From contig JAKLKC010000011.1 in the NCBI GenBank assembly GCA_023150875.1, positions 1 to 64,000 on the forward strand: a stretch of DNA of 64,000 nucleotides, written 5' to 3'. Numbering within the stretch: position 1 is the stretch's first letter; the number at the start of each line of letters is the position of its first letter. The stretch is from Myxococcota bacterium (GTDB lineage: Bacteria > Myxococcota_A > UBA796 > UBA9615 > JAKLKC01). The notes under the pieces are model-generated. The model ran no database searches and was not told the origin of the DNA. It worked only from the letters and a program-made list of their open reading frames with translations. The position numbers and the translations under genes were made by a program. Shown one piece after another: positions 40,853 through 49,770 of the stretch.

Positions 40853-42751
40853 GTGCCACGCATCCGCCTCGCCCCCCCGGTCCTGGCCGCCGTCCTCTCC
40901 CTGCCCGGCGCCTCCGCCGCCGCCCCTCCCGCCCACCCCGAGGGCAAGGCCCTCCGCGTCCCCCACGACGCCGGCCGCGGCGGTCCCTGCCCCACCTGCC
41001 GCTCCTCCGGGGCGGCCCAGGGGGACAGCCCCCGGATCGCCTCCTATGACTACGCGGTCCGCATCGACCCCCAGGCCCGGTCCCTGACGGGGGAGGCCCG
41101 CCTCCAGGTCGTCCGGGACGGGGCCGAGCCGGAGATCGCCCTGGACCTCGTGGGACTGGACGTCTACGGCGCCACCGTGGACGGCGTGGAGACCTCCTTC
41201 GTCCGCACCGACGAGCAGGTGATCGTGCCCCTGCCCGGGGACGGGGAGTCCTTCGAGGTGGGGATCTCCTACGGCGGCGTGCCCTCCACCACGCCCGAGG
41301 GGAGGGGGCTGAACTTCACCCAGAGCATGGTGTACAGCTTCGTGGAGCCCGACGGCGCCCGCCGCTGGCTCCCCCTGGTGGACCTCCCCGACCGCAAGGC
41401 CCCCCTGCGCCTGTCCACCACCCTGCCCTCCTCGTACGTGGTGGTCGGGAACGGGCTCCTGGAGTCCGACGTCCCCGCCGAGTCGGGCTGGCACACGGTG
41501 ACCTGGGCCACCGACTTCCCCATCGCGCCCTACCTGATCAGCGTGACCGCGGCCCCCTTCCAGGTGGTCGAGGACGAGTGGAACGGGATCCCGGTGTCGT
41601 ACTGGGCGCCGGCGAGCCTCATCGAGGACGCCGCCTACGACCTCGGCCGCACGCCGGAGATGATGGAGGTCTTCTCGGACCTCTTCTTCCCCTACCCCTT
41701 CGAGAAGTACGGCACCGCCACCGCCCCCATCTCCGGGGCGATGGAGCACCAGACGGCAACCACCTACGGGACGGGGCTCATCGACGGCACCCGCTGGTCC
41801 GAGTACATCGTCGCCCACGAGCTGATGCACCACTGGTGGGGGAACTGGGTGACCTGCGCCACCTGGGACGACATCTGGCTCAACGAGGGCTTCGCCAGCT
41901 TCGGCGAGGCGCTGTGGGCCGAGGCCCTGGGGGGCCCCGACGCCTACCGGTCGTACGTCCGCGACCAGGTGGGCTCTTACCTCGCCTGGTCCGAGTTCGA
42001 GGGGATCTTCCCCATCGCCCGCCCGGACTACATGTGGGGGGGAACCGTCTACGACAAGGGCTCGGCGATCCTGGCGATGTTGCGGGACGAGCTGGGGGAC
42101 GAGGTCTTCTTCGAGGTCCTCCGGGCCTGGGCTGACGCCTTCGCCATGGGCGCGGGCACCACCCAGGACTTCCAGGGCCTCGTGCAGGCGGTGTCGGGGC
42201 GGGACGTGGGGGTCTTCTTCGACCAGTGGATCTGGGGTCCGGGGCATCCCCGGCTGGACTGGAGCTGGCGGCACACCCCCCTCGCCGACGGCCGCACCCA
42301 GGTGGACGTCACCGTCGCCCAGGTCCAGGACGTCGAGACCGTGTTCCAGCTCTCCCTGGACGTCGGCGTGTCCCCGGCCTCCGGAGGCCCCGGCGAGGTG
42401 GCCTCGGTGCGGATCGAGGCGGCGGAGCAGGTGTTCAGCCTGTGCCTGGACGGGGAGCCCGGGGACGTCGACCTGGACCCCGAGGGGCGCCTGGTGCACG
42501 AGCAGCGCCTGGTGGTGGATCCCGGCGCCGCCTTCGTCGCCGCCTGCGGTTCCGAGGCCGCGGGGGATCCCGTGCCCGGAGACGACGACGTGGAGGATCC
42601 CCCGGACGACCCGCCGCCGCCCGTGGACTCCGGAGCGGTGGAGCTGGTCCCCGCGGGGTGCGCCTGCGACGCCGCCGCCCCTCCCGGCGCTTCCGCCCCC
42701 GGCCTCGCCGCCCTGCTCCTCGCGGCGGCCCGCCTCCGCCGCCGCTCCTAG
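40853..42751 (+). CDS. Secreted M1-family metallopeptidase with MYXO-CTERM-like tail
   Basis: The 632-residue protein has a signal peptide (about 1-23), a beta-rich N-terminal domain and the gluzincin core. The exopeptidase motif is GAMEH near residue 299, the zinc site is HELMH near residue 323, and the third ligand is NEGFA near residue 345. After about residue 560 comes an acidic-proline linker, then CACDAAAPPGASAPGLAALL and a hydrophobic stretch ending LRRRS. This has the layout of the MYXO-CTERM surface-sorting tail: a cysteine pair, a hydrophobic helix and terminal arginines. The GTG at 40853 follows AGGAG. The stop shares a CTAG with the convergent SRPBCC gene. Confidence 0.88.
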   Translation: MPRIRLAPPVLAAVLSLPGASAAAPPAHPEGKALRVPHDAGRGGPCPTCRSSGAAQGDSPRIASYDYAVRIDPQARSLTGEARLQVVRDGAEPEIALDLVGLDVYGATVDGVETSFVRTDEQVIVPLPGDGESFEVGISYGGVPSTTPEGRGLNFTQSMVYSFVEPDGARRWLPLVDLPDRKAPLRLSTTLPSSYVVVGNGLLESDVPAESGWHTVTWATDFPIAPYLISVTAAPFQVVEDEWNGIPVSYWAPASLIEDAAYDLGRTPEMMEVFSDLFFPYPFEKYGTATAPISGAMEHQTATTYGTGLIDGTRWSEYIVAHELMHHWWGNWVTCATWDDIWLNEGFASFGEALWAEALGGPDAYRSYVRDQVGSYLAWSEFEGIFPIARPDYMWGGTVYDKGSAILAMLRDELGDEVFFEVLRAWADAFAMGAGTTQDFQGLVQAVSGRDVGVFFDQWIWGPGHPRLDWSWRHTPLADGRTQVDVTVAQVQDVETVFQLSLDVGVSPASGGPGEVASVRIEAAEQVFSLCLDGEPGDVDLDPEGRLVHEQRLVVDPGAAFVAACGSEAAGDPVPGDDDVEDPPDDPPPPVDSGAVELVPAGCACDAAAPPGASAPGLAALLLAAARLRRRS

Positions 42752-43233
42752 CAGCCCGCGTCCAGGCAGGCCGCCAGGGCCTCCACGGCGCGGCGATGCT
42801 CCCCCTCGACCCGGCGGGAGAGGCGCGCGGTCAGCAGCGGTATCCGCGCCCCCGTGAAGAACGCCGAGGCGCTGATCCGGCATCCTCCGCCGGGCGCCTC
42901 GGCGACCCGGAAGGTATAGAAGCCCACCAGCACGGAGCGCCGGGCCGAGAAGGTGACGGACCGGGGGGGGATCACTTCTTCGATCCTCCCCTCCACCGCG
43001 CCGCCCCCGGCCAGCCGCCCGCCGCGGAACACCAGGCGCAGCGGCCGGCCCGGGGCCAGGCTCCCCCGGGCCGACACCATGTCCGGGTACCACTCGGGCC
43101 AGCGCTCCACCCGGGAGAGGGCCGCGAAGGCGACCTCGGCGGGGACGCCGCACTCCGCCGACGCCACGGCCAGGCGTCCCTCGTTGTCCTGGGGCCAGTC
43201 CATGGGGATCGGGAGGGCCAGGCGGCGGTCCAC
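42748..43233 (-). CDS. SRPBCC/START-like small-molecule-binding protein
   Basis: The 161-residue protein has the helix-grip pattern of the polyketide-cyclase/START superfamily. PAEVAFAALSRVERWPEWYP near residue 35 is the typical first helix and strand, followed by antiparallel strands and a long C-terminal helix. No catalytic residue can be assigned. The start is uncertain: GTG at 43233, overlapping the VWA lipoprotein gene by 10 bases, or ATG at 43203, without a ribosome site. It is the second gene of a minus-strand pair. Confidence 0.72.
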   Translation of the reverse strand: MDRRLALPIPMDWPQDNEGRLAVASAECGVPAEVAFAALSRVERWPEWYPDMVSARGSLAPGRPLRLVFRGGRLAGGGAVEGRIEEVIPPRSVTFSARRSVLVGFYTFRVAEAPGGGCRISASAFFTGARIPLLTARLSRRVEGEHRRAVEALAACLDAGC

Positions 43234-43241
43234 CTCGCCCG

Positions 43242-44300
43242 TCAGGCGGATTCCTGAGTCTTGTAGGTCACTTGCAGGCGCCCCCCCTCGGGGGGGATCC
43301 GCTGCAGGTCCGGGAACTCGATGCTGTTGGAGACGGGGTCGTACTTCCAGTCGCACGTCTCGGTCTGGCCGGTGCACAGCTCCAGGGTGTGGGCCGGCGC
43401 GTCGTCGTCGGGGACCTCGTCCAGGGTGACGACGATGCTCTCGGGGATGGGCACCAGGCTCAGGTTGAAAGACCGCCGGAGCCCCGCCGACTCCAGCCCC
43501 AGCTCCGTCAGCACCCCCTCCCAGTCGTGCTCGCAGATGGAGTACGCGGATCCCCCGACGCCGTCGACGACGGCGTGGTACTCGGTGCCCGGATCCGCCG
43601 AGCCCCAGTCCGACGTACACCCTCCGGGGATGTCCCCGACGATGGCGGAGAAGTGGAGCAGGTCCCTCCCCTCCGGCCCCTTCAGGTCCAGGAAGAAGGG
43701 GATGAATTCGCTGTAGTGGATGCCGCTGCACGTCCCCGTGCCGCCGAAGTCGTGCTCGTCGGACACCACGATCACGCTGAGCAGCGCCGACTCCCGGTAG
43801 AAGCCCGCGTTGTACCCGTCCACCAGGGGCGTCGTCACCGCCCTCCGCACCGCCTCCAGCCCCATCTCGCACTCCCCCCAGCCCTCGTCCCCGACGTTGG
43901 CGTTGGCGGTGAAGGTGCCGACGGGATCGGGGGTGGTGGGGTCGATGTAGCGGACGTCGCCGTGGAGCTGGCCGATGGGCCACTGGCCGAAGTACTCGTC
44001 GTTGGTGACGACGCCGATGTGGTAGTCCAGGGTGGAGTCGGCGAAGAACTGGATGAAGTTCCAGAAGTTCTGCGCCAGCGCCTCCTGCTCCTCCTCCATC
44101 GACCCCGAGTTGTCGACGACGAAGAGGATGTCGCTGGCGGCGGCCACCCGCTGCAGGAACGTCTCGGTGACCGTCTCGGCCTCCAGGGCGTCGGGCTGCT
44201 CCGCGGGCACGAACTCCCCCGGTCCGGCGAGGTCGTAGTCGCTGCATCCCGCGGCCGCCACCAGGACCACGAGGCTTGCGCGGGTCCGTGCCGTGCGCAT
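43242..44300 (-). CDS. VWA-domain lipoprotein
   Basis: The 352-residue protein has a lipoprotein signal with lipobox AAGC (cysteine near residue 18) and a von Willebrand A domain whose metal-site motif is DNSGSM near residue 64. Further typical segments are IGVVTNDEY and VIVVSDEHDFGG. A C-terminal beta-rich part follows. Proteins of this kind, with a metal-ion-dependent adhesion site on the cell surface, are abundant in Myxococcota; the ligand is not known. The ATG at 44300 has a GGAGGGAGA ribosome site. The gene is divergent from cysS. Confidence 0.78.
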   Translation of the reverse strand: MRTARTRASLVVLVAAAGCSDYDLAGPGEFVPAEQPDALEAETVTETFLQRVAAASDILFVVDNSGSMEEEQEALAQNFWNFIQFFADSTLDYHIGVVTNDEYFGQWPIGQLHGDVRYIDPTTPDPVGTFTANANVGDEGWGECEMGLEAVRRAVTTPLVDGYNAGFYRESALLSVIVVSDEHDFGGTGTCSGIHYSEFIPFFLDLKGPEGRDLLHFSAIVGDIPGGCTSDWGSADPGTEYHAVVDGVGGSAYSICEHDWEGVLTELGLESAGLRRSFNLSLVPIPESIVVTLDEVPDDDAPAHTLELCTGQTETCDWKYDPVSNSIEFPDLQRIPPEGGRLQVTYKTQESA

Positions 44301-44431
44301 CTTCGGTCTCCCTCCCGAGGCTCCCGGCGGACGTCGGGCTCGCCCGGGGGAGGGATCGGGTACCCCCACCCCGGCGGATCGAGATATATTCCGCGCCCCC
44401 ACGCCCCCAAGGACCGGCTGCAGTCTACTCC

Positions 44432-45841
44432 ATGCGCGACGTCTTCCTCTACAACACCGCCAGCCGCGAGGTCGAGAAGCTCGAGCCCCTCTCCCCGCCC
44501 CGGGTGAGCTACTACTCGTGCGGCCCCACGGTCTACAACCACGTCCACGTCGGCAACCTCAGGACCTACGTCTTCACCGACACCGTCCGCCGGGTGCTGG
44601 AGTACGCCGGCTACGACGTGCTCCACGTCATGAACATCACCGACGTCGGCCACATGACCACCGACCAGGACGAGGGTGCGGACAAGATGCAGGTGGCGGC
44701 GGAGCGGGAGCGGAAGTCCCCGTGGGAGGTGGCCGAGCACTACACCCGCCTCTTCCTCGCCGACGTCGACGCCCTGAACGTCCAGCGGCCCCACGTCCTG
44801 TGCCGGGCGACGGACCACATCCGCGAGATGCTGGACCTGACCGCCCGCCTGGTGGAGCGCGGCTGCGCCTACGTCACCCCGTCCGGGGTCTACTTCGACA
44901 CCACGGCGATGCCGGACTACGGGAAGCTCGCCCGGCTGAACCTCTCGGGCCAGGAGGACGGCGCCCGGGTCGAGCCCCACCCGGACAAGCGCCACCCCCG
45001 GGACTTCGCGCTGTGGAAGCTCGACCAGCCCACCCACGCCATGCAGTGGGACTCGCCGTGGGGCCGGGGCTACCCCGGCTGGCACATCGAGTGCTCGGCG
45101 ATGGCGATGCGGTTCCTCGGGGAGACCATCGACCTGCACTCGGGGGGGATCGACCACATCCCCGTGCACCACGAGAACGAGATCGCCCAGAGCGAGTGCG
45201 CCACCGGCAAGACCTTCGCGAAGGTCTGGATGCACGCGGGCTTCCTCACCATCGGCGACACGAAGATCAGCAAGAGCCTCGGGAACTTCTTCACCTTGAG
45301 CGACCTGGCCGGGAAGGGCTTCGACCCCCTCTCCTTCCGGTATTTCTGCTACACCGCGAAGTACCGCCAGCCGCTGAACTTCACCGACCAGGCGCTGCGG
45401 GCCGCCCAGAAGACCCTCCAGGGGATCCGCAACTTCGTGCGGTACGCCCCGGAGTCGGCGCTCTCGGGGGAGGAGCCCTTCGTCGCCCCCCTGCGGGAGC
45501 AGTTCGCGGCCGCGATCTGCCACGACCTGAACATGCCCCAGGCGGTGGCGGTGGTCCTGGAGATGATCCGGGAGGCCAACCGCACCCGGGAGCCCCGGGT
45601 GCTGGAGGCCCTCTTCGACTTCGACCGGGTGCTGGGCCTGGGGCTGAGGGAGGTGCGGAGCGAGACCACCGCCCTGCCCCCCACGATCCGCTCCCGGGTG
45701 GCCGAGAGGGAGGAGGCCCGCGTCCAGCGGGACTTCGCCCGGTCGGACGCCCTCAGGGACGAGGTCCTCGCCGAGGGCTGGATCCTGGAGGACACACCGG
45801 AGGGGGTCCGCGTCCGGCCACGGGAGCGGGAGGAGTCGTGA
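44432..45841 (+). CDS. cysS: Cysteinyl-tRNA synthetase
   Basis: CysS charges tRNA-Cys. The 469-residue class I synthetase has the zinc-binding start CGPTVYNHVHVGNLR with the HIGH-equivalent HVHVG. A zinc-ligand segment HIECSAMAMRFLG is near residue 222, HSGGIDHIPVHHENE is near 240, and the KMSKS loop is KISKS near 281. The C-terminal helical anticodon region is complete. The ATG at 44432 lacks a strong Shine-Dalgarno. A TATATT at 44385-44390 may be its -10. The stop overlaps the Nudix gene as GTGA. Confidence 0.94.
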   Translation: MRDVFLYNTASREVEKLEPLSPPRVSYYSCGPTVYNHVHVGNLRTYVFTDTVRRVLEYAGYDVLHVMNITDVGHMTTDQDEGADKMQVAAERERKSPWEVAEHYTRLFLADVDALNVQRPHVLCRATDHIREMLDLTARLVERGCAYVTPSGVYFDTTAMPDYGKLARLNLSGQEDGARVEPHPDKRHPRDFALWKLDQPTHAMQWDSPWGRGYPGWHIECSAMAMRFLGETIDLHSGGIDHIPVHHENEIAQSECATGKTFAKVWMHAGFLTIGDTKISKSLGNFFTLSDLAGKGFDPLSFRYFCYTAKYRQPLNFTDQALRAAQKTLQGIRNFVRYAPESALSGEEPFVAPLREQFAAAICHDLNMPQAVAVVLEMIREANRTREPRVLEALFDFDRVLGLGLREVRSETTALPPTIRSRVAEREEARVQRDFARSDALRDEVLAEGWILEDTPEGVRVRPREREES

Positions 45842-46494
45842 GCGGAGGTGGCCCTCCCCTCCGGCGCGCCCTGCCCCGGCGCCTGGACGAGCTGGAGCGG
45901 CTGCTCTCGGTCCGCCCCCCCCGTCGCACCGTGACCGGCGACGAGTGGAAGAGGGCGGCGGTGGCGGTGATCCTGAGGGACGCCGCGGAGATCGGGGAGG
46001 GCGAGGACCTGGAGGTGCTGCTGATCCGGCGCGCCGACGACCCCCGGGACGCCTGGTCCGGGCACATCGCCTTCCCCGGGGGGCGGCAGGAACCCGCCGA
46101 CCCCGACCTGGAGAGCACCGCCATCCGCGAGACGCTGGAGGAGGTGGGGCTGGACCTGCGGGGAGCCCGGCGCCTGGGGCGGCTCGACGAGCTGGCCGCC
46201 CGGGCCAGCGTCCCCATGCGCCTCGCCATCACCCCGTGGGCGTTCGGGTGGACCGGGCCTTCCCCGGACCTGGTCCTCTCCGGCGAGGTGGCCTCGGCGA
46301 TGTGGGTGCCCGTCTCGCACCTGGGGGATCCCGGCCGCCGGGTGGATCACCCGGTGGAGCACGGGGGCCAGGGCTACACCTTCCCGGGGATCTCGCTGGG
46401 GCCCCACGTCCTGTGGGGCCTGACGCTGCGGATGGTGGAGGACCTCTTCGACCTGCTGGAGGGCGATCCCCGCCCGGCGGCAGGCGGGCGATGA
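45838..46494 (+). CDS. Nudix hydrolase, CoA-pyrophosphatase-like
   Basis: The 218-residue protein has a complete Nudix box, FPGGRQEPADPDLESTAIRE to TLEEVGL, at about residues 80-106, with the REtxEE core that binds magnesium. The FPGG start and the TAxRE spacing resemble the NudL/CoA-pyrophosphatase group. The enzyme would hydrolyse CoA or acyl-CoA to phosphopantetheine and 3',5'-ADP. The GTG start follows GGAGGAG and overlaps cysS. A different Nudix substrate remains possible. Confidence 0.8.
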   Translation: MSGGGPPLRRALPRRLDELERLLSVRPPRRTVTGDEWKRAAVAVILRDAAEIGEGEDLEVLLIRRADDPRDAWSGHIAFPGGRQEPADPDLESTAIRETLEEVGLDLRGARRLGRLDELAARASVPMRLAITPWAFGWTGPSPDLVLSGEVASAMWVPVSHLGDPGRRVDHPVEHGGQGYTFPGISLGPHVLWGLTLRMVEDLFDLLEGDPRPAAGGR

Positions 46495-47861
46495 ACCCGG
46501 ATTGGCCGCCGGGACTCGGGGAGCCCCGGCCGGGATCGGTCCTGGCGGGCCTGCTGGCGTCCCGTGACGCGGGGGCGGCGTCGGGTCCGCCCTCGGCGGA
46601 CGCCCTCCCGGGGGCCCGGGACGGGGTCCTGACCCACCACCACCGCCCCGCGCCCCCGGACCCCGACCGGGTGGCCGGGATCGTCGACCGCATCGAGGCC
46701 GCCAGCGGGGACGCCGCCCCGGGGGAGGCCCTGGACGCCCTCGGGGATGCCCTGGGAAGGGTGCGGGCCGTAGTGTTCGCCGACGCCGTGATCGCCGAGG
46801 TCGCCCGGCGGGGCACTGTGTCCCGGTCCGGTCTGGCCGCCGTGGCCCGCCGGCTCCTGCTCGGGGCCCACGACCCCGAGGTCGTCCGATCCGCCTTGGC
46901 GCTGCTGGGGATCTCGGGGAGCGCCGAGGACGTCTCCTGGCTGCGCCCCTTCGCCCGGGACGACGAGTACGCCCTCTTCGCCCTGGTGGCCCTGGGCCGC
47001 CTCTCCCCCGATCCCGCCGCCGAGTGGCTGGACGCCGCCCGGGTCCTCCGGGGCTGGGGGAGGATCCACGCCGTGGAGCGCCTGGCGGCCCGCTTCGCCC
47101 ACCGGCCGGAGGTGCGGCGCTTCCTGCTGACCGCGGCGTGCGAGAACGCGGTGCTCCCGGAGTACCTGGGCCTGGCCTGCGCGCAGGGGGGCGACCTGGC
47201 CGCCGCCCTGGCGGAGGCCTCCCCGGGAGACGACGCGCTGTTCCGGGGAACCGGCGAGGTCCTCGCCGCCCTCCAGGGCGGTCCGGTGGCCGGGATCGAG
47301 GCGTACCCTTCGGGCCAGGCGGCCTGCGAGGGGTACGTCGCCTTCAGCCGCGCCCGCGCCGACGCCGGCGTCCCCCCGTCCCTGGCGGACTACGGCCCCC
47401 TCGCCCTCGTGGGGCGCTGGTGCCGGGAGGACCGCCCCCGGGGGTGGGACGCGGATCGCGCGGAGCGCCTCGGGGCCGAGGTGGACGCGCTGCTCTCCCC
47501 GTTCCGGTGGCGCGCCGCCGCCCTGGAGGCCCTGGCCTCGGGGGACGGGGCCGGCGTCGAGCACGCCCTGGCGGTGGCTCGGAGCCTGGGGGGGACCCGC
47601 GGGGGCGCCGGGCTCGCCGCGGACCTCCTGGCGGCGAGCTGCCGCGGCCTCGTCGCCCAACCCGGCCGGGGCGTGCCCGCCCTGGCCGCCGCGCTCCTCC
47701 ACCCCTCCCCCGCCGTCCGGGGCGCGGCCCTCTCCACTCTGGAGGCTTGGCCCCCCGAGGCCCTGGGCCCCGAGGCCCTGGCCGCCGTCGAGGGGGCCTG
47801 GCCGGGGCTCACGGAGCCCGAGCGGGAGCGGGCGCTGGCCGCCCTGTCCCGGGACACCTGA
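46491..47861 (+). CDS. Alanine-rich helical-repeat protein, unknown function
   Basis: The 456-residue protein is almost entirely helical and alanine/leucine/arginine-rich. Its repeated pattern of paired helices (for example VVRSALALLGISGSAEDVSW near residue 126 and AVRGAALSTLEAWPPEALGP near 408) is typical of HEAT-like repeats, which usually mediate protein contacts. There is no signal peptide and no catalytic motif. The ATG overlaps the Nudix stop as ATGA, making it the third gene of the cysS operon. Nothing in the sequence indicates a partner. Confidence 0.65.
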   Translation: MNPDWPPGLGEPRPGSVLAGLLASRDAGAASGPPSADALPGARDGVLTHHHRPAPPDPDRVAGIVDRIEAASGDAAPGEALDALGDALGRVRAVVFADAVIAEVARRGTVSRSGLAAVARRLLLGAHDPEVVRSALALLGISGSAEDVSWLRPFARDDEYALFALVALGRLSPDPAAEWLDAARVLRGWGRIHAVERLAARFAHRPEVRRFLLTAACENAVLPEYLGLACAQGGDLAAALAEASPGDDALFRGTGEVLAALQGGPVAGIEAYPSGQAACEGYVAFSRARADAGVPPSLADYGPLALVGRWCREDRPRGWDADRAERLGAEVDALLSPFRWRAAALEALASGDGAGVEHALAVARSLGGTRGGAGLAADLLAASCRGLVAQPGRGVPALAAALLHPSPAVRGAALSTLEAWPPEALGPEALAAVEGAWPGLTEPERERALAALSRDT

Positions 47862-48290
47862 GGGCGGACTCGGGCTGGGGGAGCGGTCCCTCCCCCACCC
47901 CGGGGTCGCCGGGGCGGAGGAGGGGGGAGGGGCCGGGCCGTCATGGCGGGCCCCTGTGTCCATGAACGCGCTACGGCTGCCAGAATCCTTTGGGGGCCCG
48001 TCGCCGCATTGGACGGCCTGAGCCTCCCCCTCGCAGATCGACCGATCCCCGTGCTGACGATCACCGCTCTACGGGCTGCTCGAAATCCGATCAGGGGTGC
48101 GCTTGTCACATTGACGAGATCCCTGCGCCCGCTGTAGCCTCTGTTGACCTCGAACGTCGTTCGGTGTCAGGTCGCCGCTCGGGACGCGGAGTTCCATTCG
48201 TGGCGACTGGACGGCACCCACTCCCCAGTGGGGGAAGTGTCCGTCCGCATACCCAGTCCGTGCCTCGCACGGCGGAGCCGGGAGGAGATC
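47862..48290. other. Intergenic region, 429 bases
   Basis: No convincing gene is visible; an open frame reaching back to a TTG at 48144 is better read as upstream of the GTG at 48291. The segment 47888-47925 contains CCCCGGGGTCGCCG, also found at 53755-53769, flanked by C-rich and G-rich arms that can pair. TTGACG (48111-48116) with TGTAGC (48133-48138), 16 bases apart, is a possible promoter for the membrane protein gene, leaving a leader of about 150 bases. Confidence 0.5.
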
Positions 48291-48977
48291 GTGGCGGCCG
48301 ACTCCGAAGCCCATGTCCGTCATGGCGGTTTCTCCATGGGAGGCGGGCTGGTCGCCGCCGTCGCCTTCTTCCTGCCCGCGGTGCGAGGGTGTGGGGACGA
48401 GCTGTCGGTCGCAGACCTCGCCTCGAAGGACTCGGTGTACTACCTGTACGCGGTGGCGGCGGCTGCGGCGGTCATGGGCGGTTACGCGCTGGTCCAGTCC
48501 CGAGCCCGATGGGGCCTCATCGTGCAGGGGACCATCGGCTCCCTCGCCCTCGTGCACCTGTTGTCGAAAGCCGTGAAGGTGGCCAACAACGACATGGCGG
48601 ACGTCGAGCCGTTGTTCGGCTTCTGGGTGCTCCTCGGGTCGTTGGGATTCGTGGCTGCCCAACCATGGGTCAGCCTGAAGGCGCTCGGCCCCGAGCCCCG
48701 GGCCGAGGGTGCCGGACGTGACCCCCGTGTCCTGTCGGGATGGCCGCCCGCGGACCGCCCCGTGGACGACGCGGCACCCGCGGGAGCTTCGCCGGCCGGC
48801 GACGCGTGGGCGGGGGTTCAATGGTACGAACGGGACGGGCTGGCGTACCGACGGGACGGCGATGACTTGCTGGGGATGATCGTGAGGCGCTCGGCGGAGG
48901 CGGTGATCGCCGAGCGGGACGGCCATCAGGTGCGCTTGGACCGGCTCGCCCGGCGGGATCCCAGTGGTTCGGGTTAG
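48291..48977 (+). CDS. Membrane protein of unknown function
   Basis: The 228-residue protein has four hydrophobic stretches in its first half (about residues 15-32, 50-67, 73-93 and 108-124) and a soluble C-terminal region of about 100 residues with proline/alanine linkers. The segment WYERDGLAYRRDGDDLLGMI near residue 178 is its most structured part. I recognise no family. The GTG at 48291 was chosen because GGAGGAG precedes it. Codon use and base composition are slightly less GC-skewed than in the neighbours. Confidence 0.6.
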   Translation: MAADSEAHVRHGGFSMGGGLVAAVAFFLPAVRGCGDELSVADLASKDSVYYLYAVAAAAAVMGGYALVQSRARWGLIVQGTIGSLALVHLLSKAVKVANNDMADVEPLFGFWVLLGSLGFVAAQPWVSLKALGPEPRAEGAGRDPRVLSGWPPADRPVDDAAPAGASPAGDAWAGVQWYERDGLAYRRDGDDLLGMIVRRSAEAVIAERDGHQVRLDRLARRDPSGSG

Positions 48978-49077
48978 TCGTCGGATCGGGTGCTGCGCCG
49001 GCCTGGTACCCGGGGGCCCGCGTCTGCTCGCACGGCACGGGAGTGTCGGCGCGTCCGCGACACCCTGGAGGTAGGAC

Positions 49078-49368
49078 ATGGATCTGAAGAAGTTCGGCTC
49101 ATTCATCATCCTGTTCGGCCTCCTCATCGCCGCGGTAGGTGGGGCCCAGTACCTGACGAACCCACCGGTACAAGCGAAGAAGGCCGAGGGGAGTGGGCTC
49201 AGGGCATCGATCAACGCCATGGGCGAAGCGCTCGAGGCGATGTCGGAGAACGTGGAGCGCAAGCAGAAGCGAGAGTCCGCCACCGACTTCCTCTTGGGCG
49301 GAGCCGCCGTGGCTGTCATCGGGGTGGCCTTCCGGGCCTCGGCAAGGCGAGACCCGCCGTCGGCATGA
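49078..49368 (+). CDS. Small membrane protein of unknown function
   Basis: The 96-residue protein has a hydrophobic N-terminal segment (about 6-25, FGSFIILFGLLIAAVGGA) and a second near residues 70-86, separated by a charged helical loop. The ATG at 49078 follows GGAGGTAGGAC, a strong ribosome site. It lies 100 bases after the preceding membrane protein gene and may be co-transcribed with it. No family is recognised. Confidence 0.65.
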   Translation: MDLKKFGSFIILFGLLIAAVGGAQYLTNPPVQAKKAEGSGLRASINAMGEALEAMSENVERKQKRESATDFLLGGAAVAVIGVAFRASARRDPPSA

Positions 49369-49770
49369 CCCCCGTCCGGGCCGGGGGCACGTCCCGCCGT
49401 CCGTCGCCGCGGCCGGCGCGCCACCCCGGTGGGGGCGCCCCGTCTTGCCTCACCTGCCTCGGGGCTAACCTCGCCGCGCCCCTCCCGCTGCGAACGGCGC
49501 TCTGAAAGGGTTGGACACGCGCCGGCCGACGGACGCCCCTCGCGGAGGCAACGAGGACGGTCGGCCGGGGACGGTGGCCGGCAGCGTCGACCTGGGGACC
49601 ACCGATGCCAGGCGCGAGAACGGGGCACCTGCCGAGGGAGCCCCGGCGCTGGCACCGGTGGGGGGCCGGTTTCTCCCGCGGCCAGGATCGTTGGGACTGG
49701 GATCCCTACGAACCGGGGGAGGCCCCAGGCCCCGCGCGGGGCGGGGGCCGTCCGCCGCCCGGGGGCTCGT
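49369..49770. other. Convergent intergenic region, 402 bases
   Basis: This gap lies between a small membrane protein gene (plus) and kefB (minus), so both transcripts end here. It is GC-rich throughout. A CCCCC/GGGGG stem at 49369-49390 could form a terminator hairpin for the plus-strand gene, but there is no T run. Open frames crossing the region have no ribosome sites and are composition artefacts. Confidence 0.4.

Noticed and set aside
48144-48290. TTG start giving 49 extra residues to the membrane protein at 48291
   Set aside because: The extra segment lacks a ribosome site and structure. GGAGGAG before GTG 48291 is a much better start.
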